From Pelagibacteraceae bacterium AG-422-I02 (lineage in GTDB: Bacteria > Pseudomonadota > Alphaproteobacteria > Pelagibacterales > Pelagibacteraceae): 64,000 nt of DNA. This document shows, piece after piece, positions 1 to 8,523 of this stretch. A program made the translations under genes and the position numbers. The stretch is taken from contig QCMS01000003.1 of assembly GCA_003213555.1 (NCBI GenBank), positions 1-64,000 on the forward strand, given 5' to 3'. The notes under the pieces are model-generated. The model saw only the letters and a list, made by a program, of their open reading frames with translations, had not been told where the DNA came from and made no database searches. Each line of letters begins with the position of its first letter. The first letter of the stretch is position 1.

Positions 1-2670
1 AAAGAACCTGAAATTCTAAATAAGTGGGAGAATGATAAAATTTTTAAAAAAATTCGAAAAAGTTCTTTAGGTAAAGAAAAATTTATTTTACACGATGGTC
101 CTCCTTATGCGAATGGGCACATACATATGGGAACTGCTCTTAATAAAATTTTGAAAGATATGATCACACGCTTTCATCAAATGGATGGAAAAGACTCTGT
201 ATATGTCCCAGGATGGGATTGTCATGGACTGCCAATTGAATGGAAGATTGAAGAACAGTATAAGAAAAAGAAAAAAAATAAGGATGAAGTTCCAATTAAA
301 GATTTTAGGCAGGAGTGTAGAGAGTTTGCAAAAAGCTGGATAGATGTGCACATAAATGAGTTTAAGCGGCTAGGTGTAGTGGGAGATTTTGAAAATTATT
401 ATTCTACTATGAGCTTTGAGGCTGAGGCGCAAATTGTAAGAGAATTAGGAAAATTTCTTTTGGACGGAAGCTTATATCAAGGGTTTAAACCCGTTTTATG
501 GTCGACAGTAGAAAAAACAGCCTTAGCTGATGCAGAGGTTGAATACCTAGATCACACCTCTAATACAATATTTGTTGCCTTTAAAGTTAAAGAAACAAAT
601 AAAGATTTCCTAAAAGATACAAGTGTTATAATTTGGACAACAACTCCATGGACAATACCCGCTAATAAAGCATTAGCATACAATAGTAGCATAGAATATT
701 CGCTGTTAGAAATTGAAGATCTTGATTATTTTAAGGACAAAAAAATTGTAGTTGCAAAAAATCTTTTAGAGTCAATTTTAAAAGAATGTGGGATTAAACA
801 TTTTAAAGAATTAAAAACCTTTAAAGGGTCTGAATTCAATGGAACTATTTGTAGTCATCCATTTAAAAATATGGGTTTTAAATATAATGTTCCAATGTTA
901 GATGCACACTTTGTCAACTTAGATCAAGGAACAGGAATAGTGCATTGCGCCCCTAGTCATGGTCCAGATGATTATAATTTATGCCTAAAGAACAATATAC
1001 CTTCTCTTTATACGGTAGATAATGCAGGCCTTTACACTAAAGAAATACCATATTTTAATAATACTCATATATTTAAAGCAGACCCTATTGTTATAGAAAA
1101 GCTAAAAGAACAAAATAAATTACTTAAAAATGATAAGCTTAATCATAGTTATCCTCATTCATGGAGATCCAAAGCTCCTTTAATTTATAGAGCAACACCT
1201 CAATGGTTTATTTCAATGCAAAAAAATGATCTTAGAAAAAAAGCTATCGAGGCAATCAATAATACTGTTTTTTACCCTCAAAAAGGAAAAGAAAGATTAT
1301 TATCTATGGTTCAAGGAAGGCCTGACTGGTGTGTCTCAAGACAAAGGGTTTGGGGCGTCCCATTACCCATATTTATTAATAAAAAGACTGAAGAACCCCT
1401 CAAAGATGCAAAGGTTATAGAGAGAATAGCATCTATTTATGAAAAACAAGGATCAGACTGTTGGTTTACAGATGATCCAAAAGTTTTCTTAGGAAAAGAG
1501 CATAACCCTGACGATTATCAAAAACTCAATGATATTGTCGAAGTTTGGTTTGATAGTGGGTCAACACATAGTTTTGTTTTAGAGAAAAGAAAAGATTTAA
1601 AATGGCCAGCAGATATGTACTTAGAAGGTTCCGATCAACATAGAGGTTGGTTTCATTCCTCACTATTAGAATCTTGTGGAACAAGAGGTAAAGCTCCATT
1701 TGAAAGCATTTTATCACATGGTTTTGTTGTAGATGGAAAAGGAATGAAAATGTCAAAATCAATGGGCAACGTTATTTCACCTGAAGAAATTTTAAAAAAT
1801 TATGGAGCAGACATTTTGAGAGTATGGGTTGCTTCCTCTGATTATGCCGAAGATTTGAGGATCGATAAATCTATCTTATCACAGCATGCGGAGTCTTATA
1901 GAAAAATTAGAAACACTTTTAGATTTATGCTTGGAAACCTAAAAGATAATTTTGAAAAACAAAATTTTGAAAAAATAAATTTGAGTGAATTAGATGAATT
2001 AGAACAATATATATTACATAAAATTTATTGTATTAGCGAGTCAGTCAAATATAATTTGAAAAACTACAACTTTCATAAATTATATAAAGAATTATTAAAT
2101 TTTTGTACATTAGATCTGTCCTCTTTCTATTTTGATATAAGAAAAGATGTTCTCTACTGCGATAAAATAAACTCAAAAAAAAGGACTAACTGTATAATAG
2201 TATTAAACATAATATTAGAAAGCTTAATTACATGGTTTGCTCCTATTTTAGTTTTTACTGTAGATGAAATTTACAGTTTGATAGGAAAGGATAAAAAAAA
2301 TATTCATGAACTGTCTTTTGTGCGCATTCCTAAGAATTGGCAAAATAAAAAACTTAGCGATAAATGGGATCAGCTGTACAAAATTAAACAAGAGGCAAAT
2401 ATAGCAATTGAAACAAAAAGATCTTCAAAAGAAATTGGTTCTAGCTTAGAAGCAGATGTAAAATTATGTGTAAACAAAAGTAAATTTGAAATATTAAAAA
2501 ATTTAGATTTAGCAGAATATCTAATTACTTCTAAAGCAGAAAAAATATTATCTGAAGAAAATGATATGAAAATAGAAGTGAGTAAAGCAAAGGGAAACAA
2601 GTGTCCTAGATGTTGGAAAATCTTAGATAAAAAATGTTTGAGATGTAATGAATTTAACCAAAAAAGTTAA
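1..2670 (+). CDS. ileS: Isoleucyl-tRNA synthetase, 5' end cut by window
   Basis: Class I aminoacyl-tRNA synthetase charging tRNA-Ile in the cytoplasm. The reading frame is open from base 1, so the true start lies upstream; the first ATG in frame (base 127) is internal. The HIGH-type motif (HDGPPYANGHIHMG, about codons 31-44 of the visible part) precedes that ATG, which proves the point. The KMSKS loop is at bases 1747-1761, preceded by the WFDSGSTHS and EGSDQHRGWF segments of the IleS core. The C-terminus carries a CPRCW...CLRC zinc-binding motif. The stop TAA overlaps the lspA ATG by one base, the familiar ileS-lspA pairing. Only the first few dozen residues appear to be missing. Confidence 0.97.
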   Translation, partial: KEPEILNKWENDKIFKKIRKSSLGKEKFILHDGPPYANGHIHMGTALNKILKDMITRFHQMDGKDSVYVPGWDCHGLPIEWKIEEQYKKKKKNKDEVPIKDFRQECREFAKSWIDVHINEFKRLGVVGDFENYYSTMSFEAEAQIVRELGKFLLDGSLYQGFKPVLWSTVEKTALADAEVEYLDHTSNTIFVAFKVKETNKDFLKDTSVIIWTTTPWTIPANKALAYNSSIEYSLLEIEDLDYFKDKKIVVAKNLLESILKECGIKHFKELKTFKGSEFNGTICSHPFKNMGFKYNVPMLDAHFVNLDQGTGIVHCAPSHGPDDYNLCLKNNIPSLYTVDNAGLYTKEIPYFNNTHIFKADPIVIEKLKEQNKLLKNDKLNHSYPHSWRSKAPLIYRATPQWFISMQKNDLRKKAIEAINNTVFYPQKGKERLLSMVQGRPDWCVSRQRVWGVPLPIFINKKTEEPLKDAKVIERIASIYEKQGSDCWFTDDPKVFLGKEHNPDDYQKLNDIVEVWFDSGSTHSFVLEKRKDLKWPADMYLEGSDQHRGWFHSSLLESCGTRGKAPFESILSHGFVVDGKGMKMSKSMGNVISPEEILKNYGADILRVWVASSDYAEDLRIDKSILSQHAESYRKIRNTFRFMLGNLKDNFEKQNFEKINLSELDELEQYILHKIYCISESVKYNLKNYNFHKLYKELLNFCTLDLSSFYFDIRKDVLYCDKINSKKRTNCIIVLNIILESLITWFAPILVFTVDEIYSLIGKDKKNIHELSFVRIPKNWQNKKLSDKWDQLYKIKQEANIAIETKRSSKEIGSSLEADVKLCVNKSKFEILKNLDLAEYLITSKAEKILSEENDMKIEVSKAKGNKCPRCWKILDKKCLRCNEFNQKS

Positions 2671-3170
2671 TGAATTTTAATATTGAGATTAAAGAAGCAA
2701 AAGAGAAATTTTTTAAAAAACAAAATATTTTTTTTGGACTTTTAATACTCGTAATATTTATTATTGATAGAATTACAAAAATAAAAGTTATAAAAGATTT
2801 TAGTAACGAAAAATATTTTATCAACGACTATATAAACATAGATTTAATTTGGAATATTGGAATTGGTTTTGGTTTTTTAAGTACCAATTCTTCTTTACTT
2901 TATAATTCTATCACTTTTTTAATAGCTACAGTTTTGGTGATCTTGTTTTATTTTTTAATTATATCAAAATCTTTGGAAAAGATAATTTATGCTATTATTA
3001 TAGGAGGTGCTTTAGGAAATTTTTATGATAGGATAATATATAGAGCAGTACCTGATTTTTTAGATATACATTACAATAACTTTCACTGGTTTACCTTCAA
3101 CGTTGCAGATATATTTATTTCTTTAGGAATATTTATTTTTATTATTACAGGTTTTTTTGTAAAAGATTAA
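2670..3170 (+). CDS. lspA: Lipoprotein signal peptidase (signal peptidase II)
   Basis: Inner-membrane aspartyl protease that removes the signal peptide from prolipoproteins after Lgt has lipidated the cysteine. The 166-residue length is normal. About four hydrophobic segments are visible, with the family motifs N-I-G-I-G-F-G (about 62-68), GGALGNFYDR with catalytic Asp near 120, and FNVAD with the second catalytic Asp near 147. The ATG shares its A with the ileS stop, so translation is probably coupled. The next gene encodes a predicted lipoprotein, a plausible substrate, and the partner enzyme gene lgt is also in this window (minus strand, near 55 kb). Confidence 0.96.
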   Translation: MNFNIEIKEAKEKFFKKQNIFFGLLILVIFIIDRITKIKVIKDFSNEKYFINDYINIDLIWNIGIGFGFLSTNSSLLYNSITFLIATVLVILFYFLIISKSLEKIIYAIIIGGALGNFYDRIIYRAVPDFLDIHYNNFHWFTFNVADIFISLGIFIFIITGFFVKD

Positions 3171-3173
3171 AAA

Positions 3174-3479
3174 ATGAAAAATATAAACATTTTATTGATT
3201 GTTTTAACTTTTTTAGTTTCTTGTGGAAGCCTTAAAGAAGCAGGCAAAGTATTGCGTAATGAAAAAACTAATACAACTGATGAATTTTTAGTAAAAAAAA
3301 AGCAACCCTTAGTCTTGCCACCTGAATTTGATAAGATACCTGAGCCAGGTAGCATTAAAAACAGAAATATTAATGAGAAAGAAAATATAAAAAAAATCTT
3401 AAAAGCACCTAAAGAAAATATAAAAGGAAAAAATTCCTCTAATATTGAAAAGTCAATTATTGAAAAAATACAAAAGTGA
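3174..3479 (+). CDS. Small predicted lipoprotein, DUF3035-like
   Basis: A 101-residue protein starting with a hydrophobic signal and a lipobox LVSC, the cysteine at residue 17, so it should be cleaved by LspA and anchored in a membrane. The mature part has a short motif LVLPPEFDKIPEPGS (about residues 43-57), which resembles the conserved core of the DUF3035 lipoproteins found beside lspA in other alphaproteobacteria; I assign this from memory of the family, not from a search. The rest is Lys/Asn/Glu-rich and probably disordered. It lies 3 bases after lspA, and its stop overlaps the GTG start of pgi. Function unknown. Confidence 0.75.
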   Translation: MKNINILLIVLTFLVSCGSLKEAGKVLRNEKTNTTDEFLVKKKQPLVLPPEFDKIPEPGSIKNRNINEKENIKKILKAPKENIKGKNSSNIEKSIIEKIQK

Positions 3480-4693
3480 CTACAGAAAACATAAAAACTT
3501 TTAATTTTATTCAAAAAAATCATTTAAATAAATCATTGATAAAAAAAAAACTAAAAGATTTTGAGAAATTAATTAAAGAGACAAAAGAGGAAATAAACAG
3601 GACTGACAAAACATTAAATGTTTTAAATACGCAATATAAATTGAATTTCAAAATTAAAGATTTAAAAAAATTCGATAATTTTAAAACAGTGGTGATTATA
3701 GGTATGGGCGGATCAATTTTAGGCGCTGAGGCAATTTATAATTTTTTAAGTAAAAAGATAAAAAAAAAATTTTATTTTTTCGATAATATTGACCCAGAAA
3801 AGAATTTTTTTTTAAAAAAAAAATTAAAATTTAAAGATGTACTTTTCATAATTATTTCAAAATCAGGTAACACAGTTGAAACACTGGCTAACTTAACAAG
3901 TTTGAATATATTAAAAAGAAATTCAAATAATATAATAATAATTACGGAAAAAAAAAACAATCCTCTCTTTCTTATAGCAAAAAAATTCAATTTGTTTTAT
4001 GTGGAGCACAGGCAAAACATTGGAGGAAGATACTCTGTTTTATCAGAGGTAGGTATTATACCATCTTACTTGATGGGATTGAATATTGCTAACTTAAGAC
4101 TTAATACCTTAAAGTATTTAAGCTCAAAAAAAAAATTGTTTCTTAAAGATAGTGTTCTAAAATTATTAAGCTTATTTAAATTTAAAAAAATTAATAATAT
4201 CGTATTTATCAACTATGTGCCGGATCTAGAAAAATTTCTTTTCTGGTGTCAGCAATTAATAGGTGAAAGTCTTGGAAAGAAGGGTAAAGGTTTTTTACCA
4301 ATTATTTCACAAGCACCAAAAGATCATCATAGTTTGCTTCAACTTTATCTAGATGGACCTAAAGATAAATTATTTCATATTTTTAGTATAGATGATAAAA
4401 AAGTAAAAAAGATAAGGGCTAATTATCCGCTTAAGAAAAATCATTTTCTTAATAAAAAAAGTCTTGGTGAAATTAAGACTGCTCAAAAGAATGCTCTATT
4501 AGAAACTTTTAAAAGAAAAAATATTCCTTTTAGGGAGTTTAAAATAAAAAATGCTGACGAAATTTTAATTGGTGAACTTTTTTCGTATTTTATTTTGGAA
4601 ACTATTCTTGTTGCAAAAATGAGTAAAATTGACCCTTATAATCAACCAGGCGTAGAACAAGTTAAAATATTAACAAAAAAATTTCTCAGTTAA
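3476..4693 (+). CDS. pgi: Glucose-6-phosphate isomerase
   Basis: Interconverts glucose-6-phosphate and fructose-6-phosphate in glycolysis and gluconeogenesis. At 405 residues it is a short-type Pgi (the E. coli enzyme is about 550). Recognised motifs: GMGGSILGAEAI (about 75), SKSGNTVETLANL (about 128), NIGGRYSVLSEVG (about 180), QAPKDHHSLLQLYLDGP (about 280) and the C-terminal QPGVEQVK. The start is GTG in a GTGA overlap with the previous stop; the first ATG in frame is too far inside. The end overlaps convergent rsmD by 8 bases. It contains a run of nine T then ten A near base 3800. Confidence 0.94.
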   Translation: MTTENIKTFNFIQKNHLNKSLIKKKLKDFEKLIKETKEEINRTDKTLNVLNTQYKLNFKIKDLKKFDNFKTVVIIGMGGSILGAEAIYNFLSKKIKKKFYFFDNIDPEKNFFLKKKLKFKDVLFIIISKSGNTVETLANLTSLNILKRNSNNIIIITEKKNNPLFLIAKKFNLFYVEHRQNIGGRYSVLSEVGIIPSYLMGLNIANLRLNTLKYLSSKKKLFLKDSVLKLLSLFKFKKINNIVFINYVPDLEKFLFWCQQLIGESLGKKGKGFLPIISQAPKDHHSLLQLYLDGPKDKLFHIFSIDDKKVKKIRANYPLKKNHFLNKKSLGEIKTAQKNALLETFKRKNIPFREFKIKNADEILIGELFSYFILETILVAKMSKIDPYNQPGVEQVKILTKKFLS

Positions 4694-5246
4694 ATAAACC
4701 AAAAATAATTTTTGATCTACCGTATCGCCTTGTTAATATTGTATCCATATAATCGTCCAACTTATCTTCAGTTTTTGACTCTCTATGAATTATAATTAAG
4801 TGGTTTTTTTTAAAAATCTCGTTTTTTTTTATTTGATTTAAATTTTCTATAAAAGTTTTGTCGGAAAAGGGAGGATCGAAAAAAAAAATATTATACTTTT
4901 CTTCCTTTTCATTTTTTAGAAAATTTTCTAATTTTTCATTATAAACTGATGACTTATCAAATTGAGACAAAATTTGAATATTTTCTTTTAAAATTTTTGA
5001 TGCAAGTTTATCGGACTCAACAAAAGATACTTTTCTTGCACCTCTTGATAAACATTCTAGGCCAAATGAACCTATTCCAGAATATACATCTAAAACGTTT
5101 GACTTCGTTAAATTTATTTTAATAATTTTTGAGTGCAGTAAAATATTGAATATATTTTCTTTCACAGCATCTCTTAAAGGTCTTGTGTTAGAATTTCTCA
5201 ATGAGGTGATTAATTTACCTTTGAATAAACCGCCAATAATTCGCAT
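4686..5246 (-). CDS. rsmD: 16S rRNA (guanine966-N2)-methyltransferase
   Basis: Methylates G966 of 16S rRNA with S-adenosylmethionine. The 186-residue protein begins with the RsmD hallmark MRIIGGLFKGK, followed by RPLRDAVKENIFNIL (about 22-36), the SAM-binding loop VLDVYSGIGSFGLE (about 51-64) and the catalytic DPPF motif (about 124). It is the last gene of a purD-rsmD pair with a 1-base gap. Its 3' end overlaps convergent pgi by 8 bases, leaving no room for a terminator. Confidence 0.95.
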   Translation of the reverse strand: MRIIGGLFKGKLITSLRNSNTRPLRDAVKENIFNILLHSKIIKINLTKSNVLDVYSGIGSFGLECLSRGARKVSFVESDKLASKILKENIQILSQFDKSSVYNEKLENFLKNEKEEKYNIFFFDPPFSDKTFIENLNQIKKNEIFKKNHLIIIHRESKTEDKLDDYMDTILTRRYGRSKIIFGLFN

Positions 5247-5247
5247 A

Positions 5248-6510
5248 TTAGTCGATTACCCTCCATCCTATATCTTTTCTATAAAAACCATCCTTCCAAT
5301 TTATCTTCCTTATAATTGATAAAATTTTTTTTCTAATACTAGTAAACTTCTTTCCGGTTGAGTTAATATTTAAGACTCTCCCACCATTTGATACTAATCT
5401 TTGATTTACTAATTTTGTTCCTGCGTGATAAATACAATCGGATTTTGACAGAGTTACTTTATTTAAGTTTCTTATTTCAATGTTTTTTTTATATTTTCCT
5501 GGATATCCTTTTGAGCATAAAACTATAGTCATACTTTTTTTTCCATACCATTTTATTGAAGTTTTATTTAATTTATTTTCTATTGTATTTTTTATAATTG
5601 AAAATAGGTCGGTTTTTAATCTTGGTAAAATAGCTTGGCACTCTGGGTCTCCCATTCTAATATTGTATTCAATTAAAAAGGGTTCATTGTTCTTTATCAT
5701 TAAACCTACATAAAGGAATCCAATGTAGTGAGTGCCTTTTTTTTTTAAAGCAAATAATGTTGGTTTAATTATTTTAGTAATTATTTTTTTTTCAATAGAT
5801 TTTGTGACAATTTGAGCTGGAGAATATGCACCCATACCTCCTGTATTTGGCCCAAGATCTTTCTCATAAACACGTTTATGATCTTGCGCAGTCCCAAAAA
5901 ATTTAAAATTATTTCTATCAACAATGACAAAGTAACTTGCTTCCTCTCCAGTAAGAAATTCCTCTAATACAACTTTATTTGAAGATTTAAATTTACCTTT
6001 CAAGATTTCAAATGATTTTTTAATTGCTATTTTTTTTGTTTTACAAATGGAGACTCCTTTTCCAGCTGCTAATCCATCAGCTTTAACTACAATTGGAACA
6101 TTGCTTTTATTAACAAAATTCAACACTTGATTTTCTTTTGTGCAAATTTGAAATTTTGCTGTTGGTATCTTAAATTCTTTGCAAATCCTTTTCATAAAAG
6201 CTTTTGAACCTTCAAGTTTAGCAGCTAATCTGTTTGGACCAAAAACTTTAATATTATTTTTTCTTAAAAAATTAGCAATTCCTTTTACCAAAGGTTCTTC
6301 AGGACCAACAACAACAATTTTGATTTTGTAAAATTTGATAAGTTTTAAAATTTTTTTAAAATTTAAAATGTCTACATCAATATTTATCGCTAACTCAGAT
6401 GTTCCTGCATTACCTGGAAGACAATAAATTTTTTTAATTTTATTGGACTCACTTAATTTTTTACAAAGAGCATGTTCTCTTCCACCGCTACCAATTAAAC
6501 CAATATTCAT
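5248..6510 (-). CDS. purD: Phosphoribosylamine-glycine ligase (GAR synthetase)
   Basis: ATP-grasp enzyme of de novo purine synthesis that joins glycine to phosphoribosylamine. I start it at the ATG giving MNIGLIGSGGREHAL, the conserved PurD N-terminus; the frame stays open 66 bases further upstream, but that extension is not PurD-like and would enter the neighbouring divergent gene. Other motifs: VVVGPEEPLVKG (about 65-76), VVKADGLAAGKGV, DHKRVYEKDLGPNTGGMGAYSP and the metal-binding RMGDPECQ. Length 420 is normal. Transcribed away from the DUF2093 gene, with only 28 bases between the starts. Confidence 0.96.
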   Translation of the reverse strand: MNIGLIGSGGREHALCKKLSESNKIKKIYCLPGNAGTSELAINIDVDILNFKKILKLIKFYKIKIVVVGPEEPLVKGIANFLRKNNIKVFGPNRLAAKLEGSKAFMKRICKEFKIPTAKFQICTKENQVLNFVNKSNVPIVVKADGLAAGKGVSICKTKKIAIKKSFEILKGKFKSSNKVVLEEFLTGEEASYFVIVDRNNFKFFGTAQDHKRVYEKDLGPNTGGMGAYSPAQIVTKSIEKKIITKIIKPTLFALKKKGTHYIGFLYVGLMIKNNEPFLIEYNIRMGDPECQAILPRLKTDLFSIIKNTIENKLNKTSIKWYGKKSMTIVLCSKGYPGKYKKNIEIRNLNKVTLSKSDCIYHAGTKLVNQRLVSNGGRVLNINSTGKKFTSIRKKILSIIRKINWKDGFYRKDIGWRVID

Positions 6511-6526
6511 TTTAAGATATATACTG

Positions 6527-6532
6527 TATAAT
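6527..6532 (+). promoter_or_regulatory. Candidate -10 box for the DUF2093 gene
   Basis: A consensus TATAAT lies seven bases upstream of the DUF2093 ATG, in the 28-base gap between two divergent genes. No good -35 hexamer is seen at the right distance. Such boxes arise easily by chance in AT-rich DNA. Confidence 0.35.
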
Positions 6533-6538
6533 TTATTG

Positions 6539-6736
6539 ATGAATAAAAAAAAAGCTAAACTTATATTTAAGCACAATTATTTTGAGATTATAGAAGAAGG
6601 GGATTATGTTTTGTGTGCTATATCAGGTAAAGAAATTCAATTACAAAATTTAAATTATTGGAACGTCGAATTTCAAGAAGCTTATTTTTCGCCGATCGAA
6701 GTAAATGAGAGATTTAAAAAATTAAATGAAAAATAA
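6539..6736 (+). CDS. DUF2093 domain protein
   Basis: A 65-residue protein. I chose the ATG giving MNKKKAKLIFKHNYFEI; upstream codons in this frame lie on the opposite strand of purD. The segment with LIFKHNYFEIIEEGDYVLC followed by SGKEIQL and LNYWNVEFQEAYFSP matches my memory of DUF2093, a small alphaproteobacterial family of unknown role often coded near purD/xseA. No membrane segment or signal peptide. It ends 4 bases from convergent lpxL. Function unknown. Confidence 0.8.
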   Translation: MNKKKAKLIFKHNYFEIIEEGDYVLCAISGKEIQLQNLNYWNVEFQEAYFSPIEVNERFKKLNEK

Positions 6737-6740
6737 TAAT

Positions 6741-7598
6741 TTATTTCCATCTATCATGTGTCCAAATCCATTGACTTGGATTTTTTATAATCATTCTCTC
6801 TAAAATTTTATTTAACTCTAAAGAAAGTTCAATTTTATCTGTAAAATTTTTGGGATTCAAACTTTTAAGAAATTCAATATTAAAATTATCATCATCGGTT
6901 CTCTCTATATAAACAGGAACTATCGTAATTCCAAATTTAATTGATAACTGAGCTGGTAAAGTAGTTGTAAGAGCAGGCTTATTAAAAAAATTTATCCTTT
7001 CTCCTTCACTAACTCTTTGGTCTATCATTAAAGCTATACTATGTTCTTTTTTTATGAACTCTATAGCCTGTCTAACCCCATTAATTCCTTTTTTAATTTG
7101 ATTTTCACAAACATATTTTTTTCTAAGATATTCCATCAAAGGATTTAAAAAAAAATTATTTAAAGGTCTATAAATTGTAGCTAATTGAATTTTTTTTTTT
7201 ACAATCTCCATCGACATTAATTCAAAATTAGCGAAATGTCCTGAAACGAAAATTACCGTTTTGTTTTTTCTAGAAATATCTAATATATTTTCTTCTCCAA
7301 CTACTGAAATATGTGAATTTCCTTTTTGGAAGTAATTTAGATAAATGTACTCAATAAAGGTTTTTCCATAATTTTTCCACATATTAGAAATTATCTTTTC
7401 TTTTTCTATTACAGAAATGTTTTTTGAAAAAGTATCTAAATTTTTTTCTATGACTTTTCTTGATTTGAAGAAAGGACCAAGAAAAGAAAATAAAAATGAG
7501 AATATTTTTCTACTTAGTTTTAATCCCAAAATACGTCCAAGAATAAAAAACAAATTAACAAACAACGCTTGTACAAAATAACTAATAATTTTTTTCAT
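6741..7598 (-). CDS. lpxL: Lipid A lauroyl/myristoyl-type acyltransferase
   Basis: Inner-membrane late acyltransferase adding a secondary acyl chain to Kdo-lipid A. The 285-residue protein has an N-terminal hydrophobic anchor and the HX4E catalytic motif in SGHFANFELM (about residues 119-128), then TIYRPLNN, the MIDQR segment (about 192) and a terminal WIWTHDRWK, all typical of the LpxL/HtrB family. It overlaps lpxK by 17 bases and ends the lipid A block. Bases 7190-7200 are an 11-base A tract on the coding strand. Which acyl chain it adds cannot be read from sequence. Confidence 0.92.
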   Translation of the reverse strand: MKKIISYFVQALFVNLFFILGRILGLKLSRKIFSFLFSFLGPFFKSRKVIEKNLDTFSKNISVIEKEKIISNMWKNYGKTFIEYIYLNYFQKGNSHISVVGEENILDISRKNKTVIFVSGHFANFELMSMEIVKKKIQLATIYRPLNNFFLNPLMEYLRKKYVCENQIKKGINGVRQAIEFIKKEHSIALMIDQRVSEGERINFFNKPALTTTLPAQLSIKFGITIVPVYIERTDDDNFNIEFLKSLNPKNFTDKIELSLELNKILERMIIKNPSQWIWTHDRWK

Positions 7599-8523
7599 AT
7601 AAATTATTTACAATATTAATGAGCTTTTCTTTTTCATTTATTACCAATGAAACTTTCAAATATTTTAAATTATCTATCTCAAAATTTCTTATTTTAAAAA
7701 AATCTTTTTCTGTCATTATAATTTCAAGTTTATTATCTTTAGCTATTTTTATTATATTAAGTATTTCATTTTTAGAGAATACGTAGTGATCTGGAAAAAT
7801 CATTTTCTCGTAAATCTTTAACCCATATTCTTCAATTAAATCAAAAAAATTTTCTGGGTTACCTATACCGGCTAAAGCTAGTAGTTTTTTATTTTTAAAG
7901 TCCTCGATATTTGAGGGTATGTATTTCGAATAAAATATATCTAGATTTTTATTAATACCTAAAATTTTCTCCTCAAATTTTCGATCTTTATCTCCATTAA
8001 TTAATACTATATTGGCATTTTTCAGAGAAACTAGAGTTTCTCTAAGAGGCCCTGAAGGTAATACAAGTCCATTTCCTATTAATTGTTTCTTATTAAAACA
8101 AATTATGCTTAAATTTTTTTTTATTTTATAATCTTGAAATCCGTCATCAAGAATTACACTATCGTGCAAGTTTTTTTCTGCTTTTCTTATTCCTATATCT
8201 CGATCTTCACAAAGAATGAAATTTTTAAAATTATTTTTAATCAATTCGTTCTCGTCATTTTGATTTTTATAGTATTTTTTCAAAATTACAGGATTTCTAC
8301 CAAGACTAAGCAATTCTTTTGCTAAAAAAATTGATATAGGAGTTTTACCTGTCCCTCCAATATAAATATTTCCAACACAAATTATTGGTATTTTGTAAAA
8401 TTTTAATTTAGAAAATTTTTTTTTAAAAAAAATTATTATTAATACAATTAAAGTTATAGGAAAAATTAAAATAGAAGTTATGCTTATTCTTTTATCCCAA
8501 AATTTTGGTTTATTTAAATTCAT
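7582..8523 (-). CDS. lpxK: Tetraacyldisaccharide 4'-kinase
   Basis: Phosphorylates the 4' position of the lipid A disaccharide at the inner membrane. The 313-residue protein begins with the usual PKFWDK, has one N-terminal membrane segment (about 16-34) and the P-loop GNIYIGGTGKTP (about 52-63), followed by DDGFQD (about 126-131), a family hallmark with catalytic Asp. It overlaps waaA by 14 bases at its start and lpxL at its end, so the three are translationally linked. Confidence 0.95.
   Translation of the reverse strand: MNLNKPKFWDKRISITSILIFPITLIVLIIIFFKKKFSKLKFYKIPIICVGNIYIGGTGKTPISIFLAKELLSLGRNPVILKKYYKNQNDENELIKNNFKNFILCEDRDIGIRKAEKNLHDSVILDDGFQDYKIKKNLSIICFNKKQLIGNGLVLPSGPLRETLVSLKNANIVLINGDKDRKFEEKILGINKNLDIFYSKYIPSNIEDFKNKKLLALAGIGNPENFFDLIEEYGLKIYEKMIFPDHYVFSKNEILNIIKIAKDNKLEIIMTEKDFFKIRNFEIDNLKYLKVSLVINEKEKLINIVNNLYEKNY

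Noticed and set aside
127..129. ATG as the start of ileS
   Set aside because: The frame is open from base 1 and encodes the HIGH-motif region before this ATG, so it is internal.
3167..3523. Minus-strand frame of 118 codons
   Set aside because: Phe/Ile-rich shadow opposite the lipoprotein gene and the start of pgi; the lipobox and gene spacing favour the plus strand.
6511..6576. N-terminal extension of purD
   Set aside because: The extension is not PurD-like and overlaps the divergent DUF2093 gene; the conserved MNIGLIGSGGREHAL begins at 6510.
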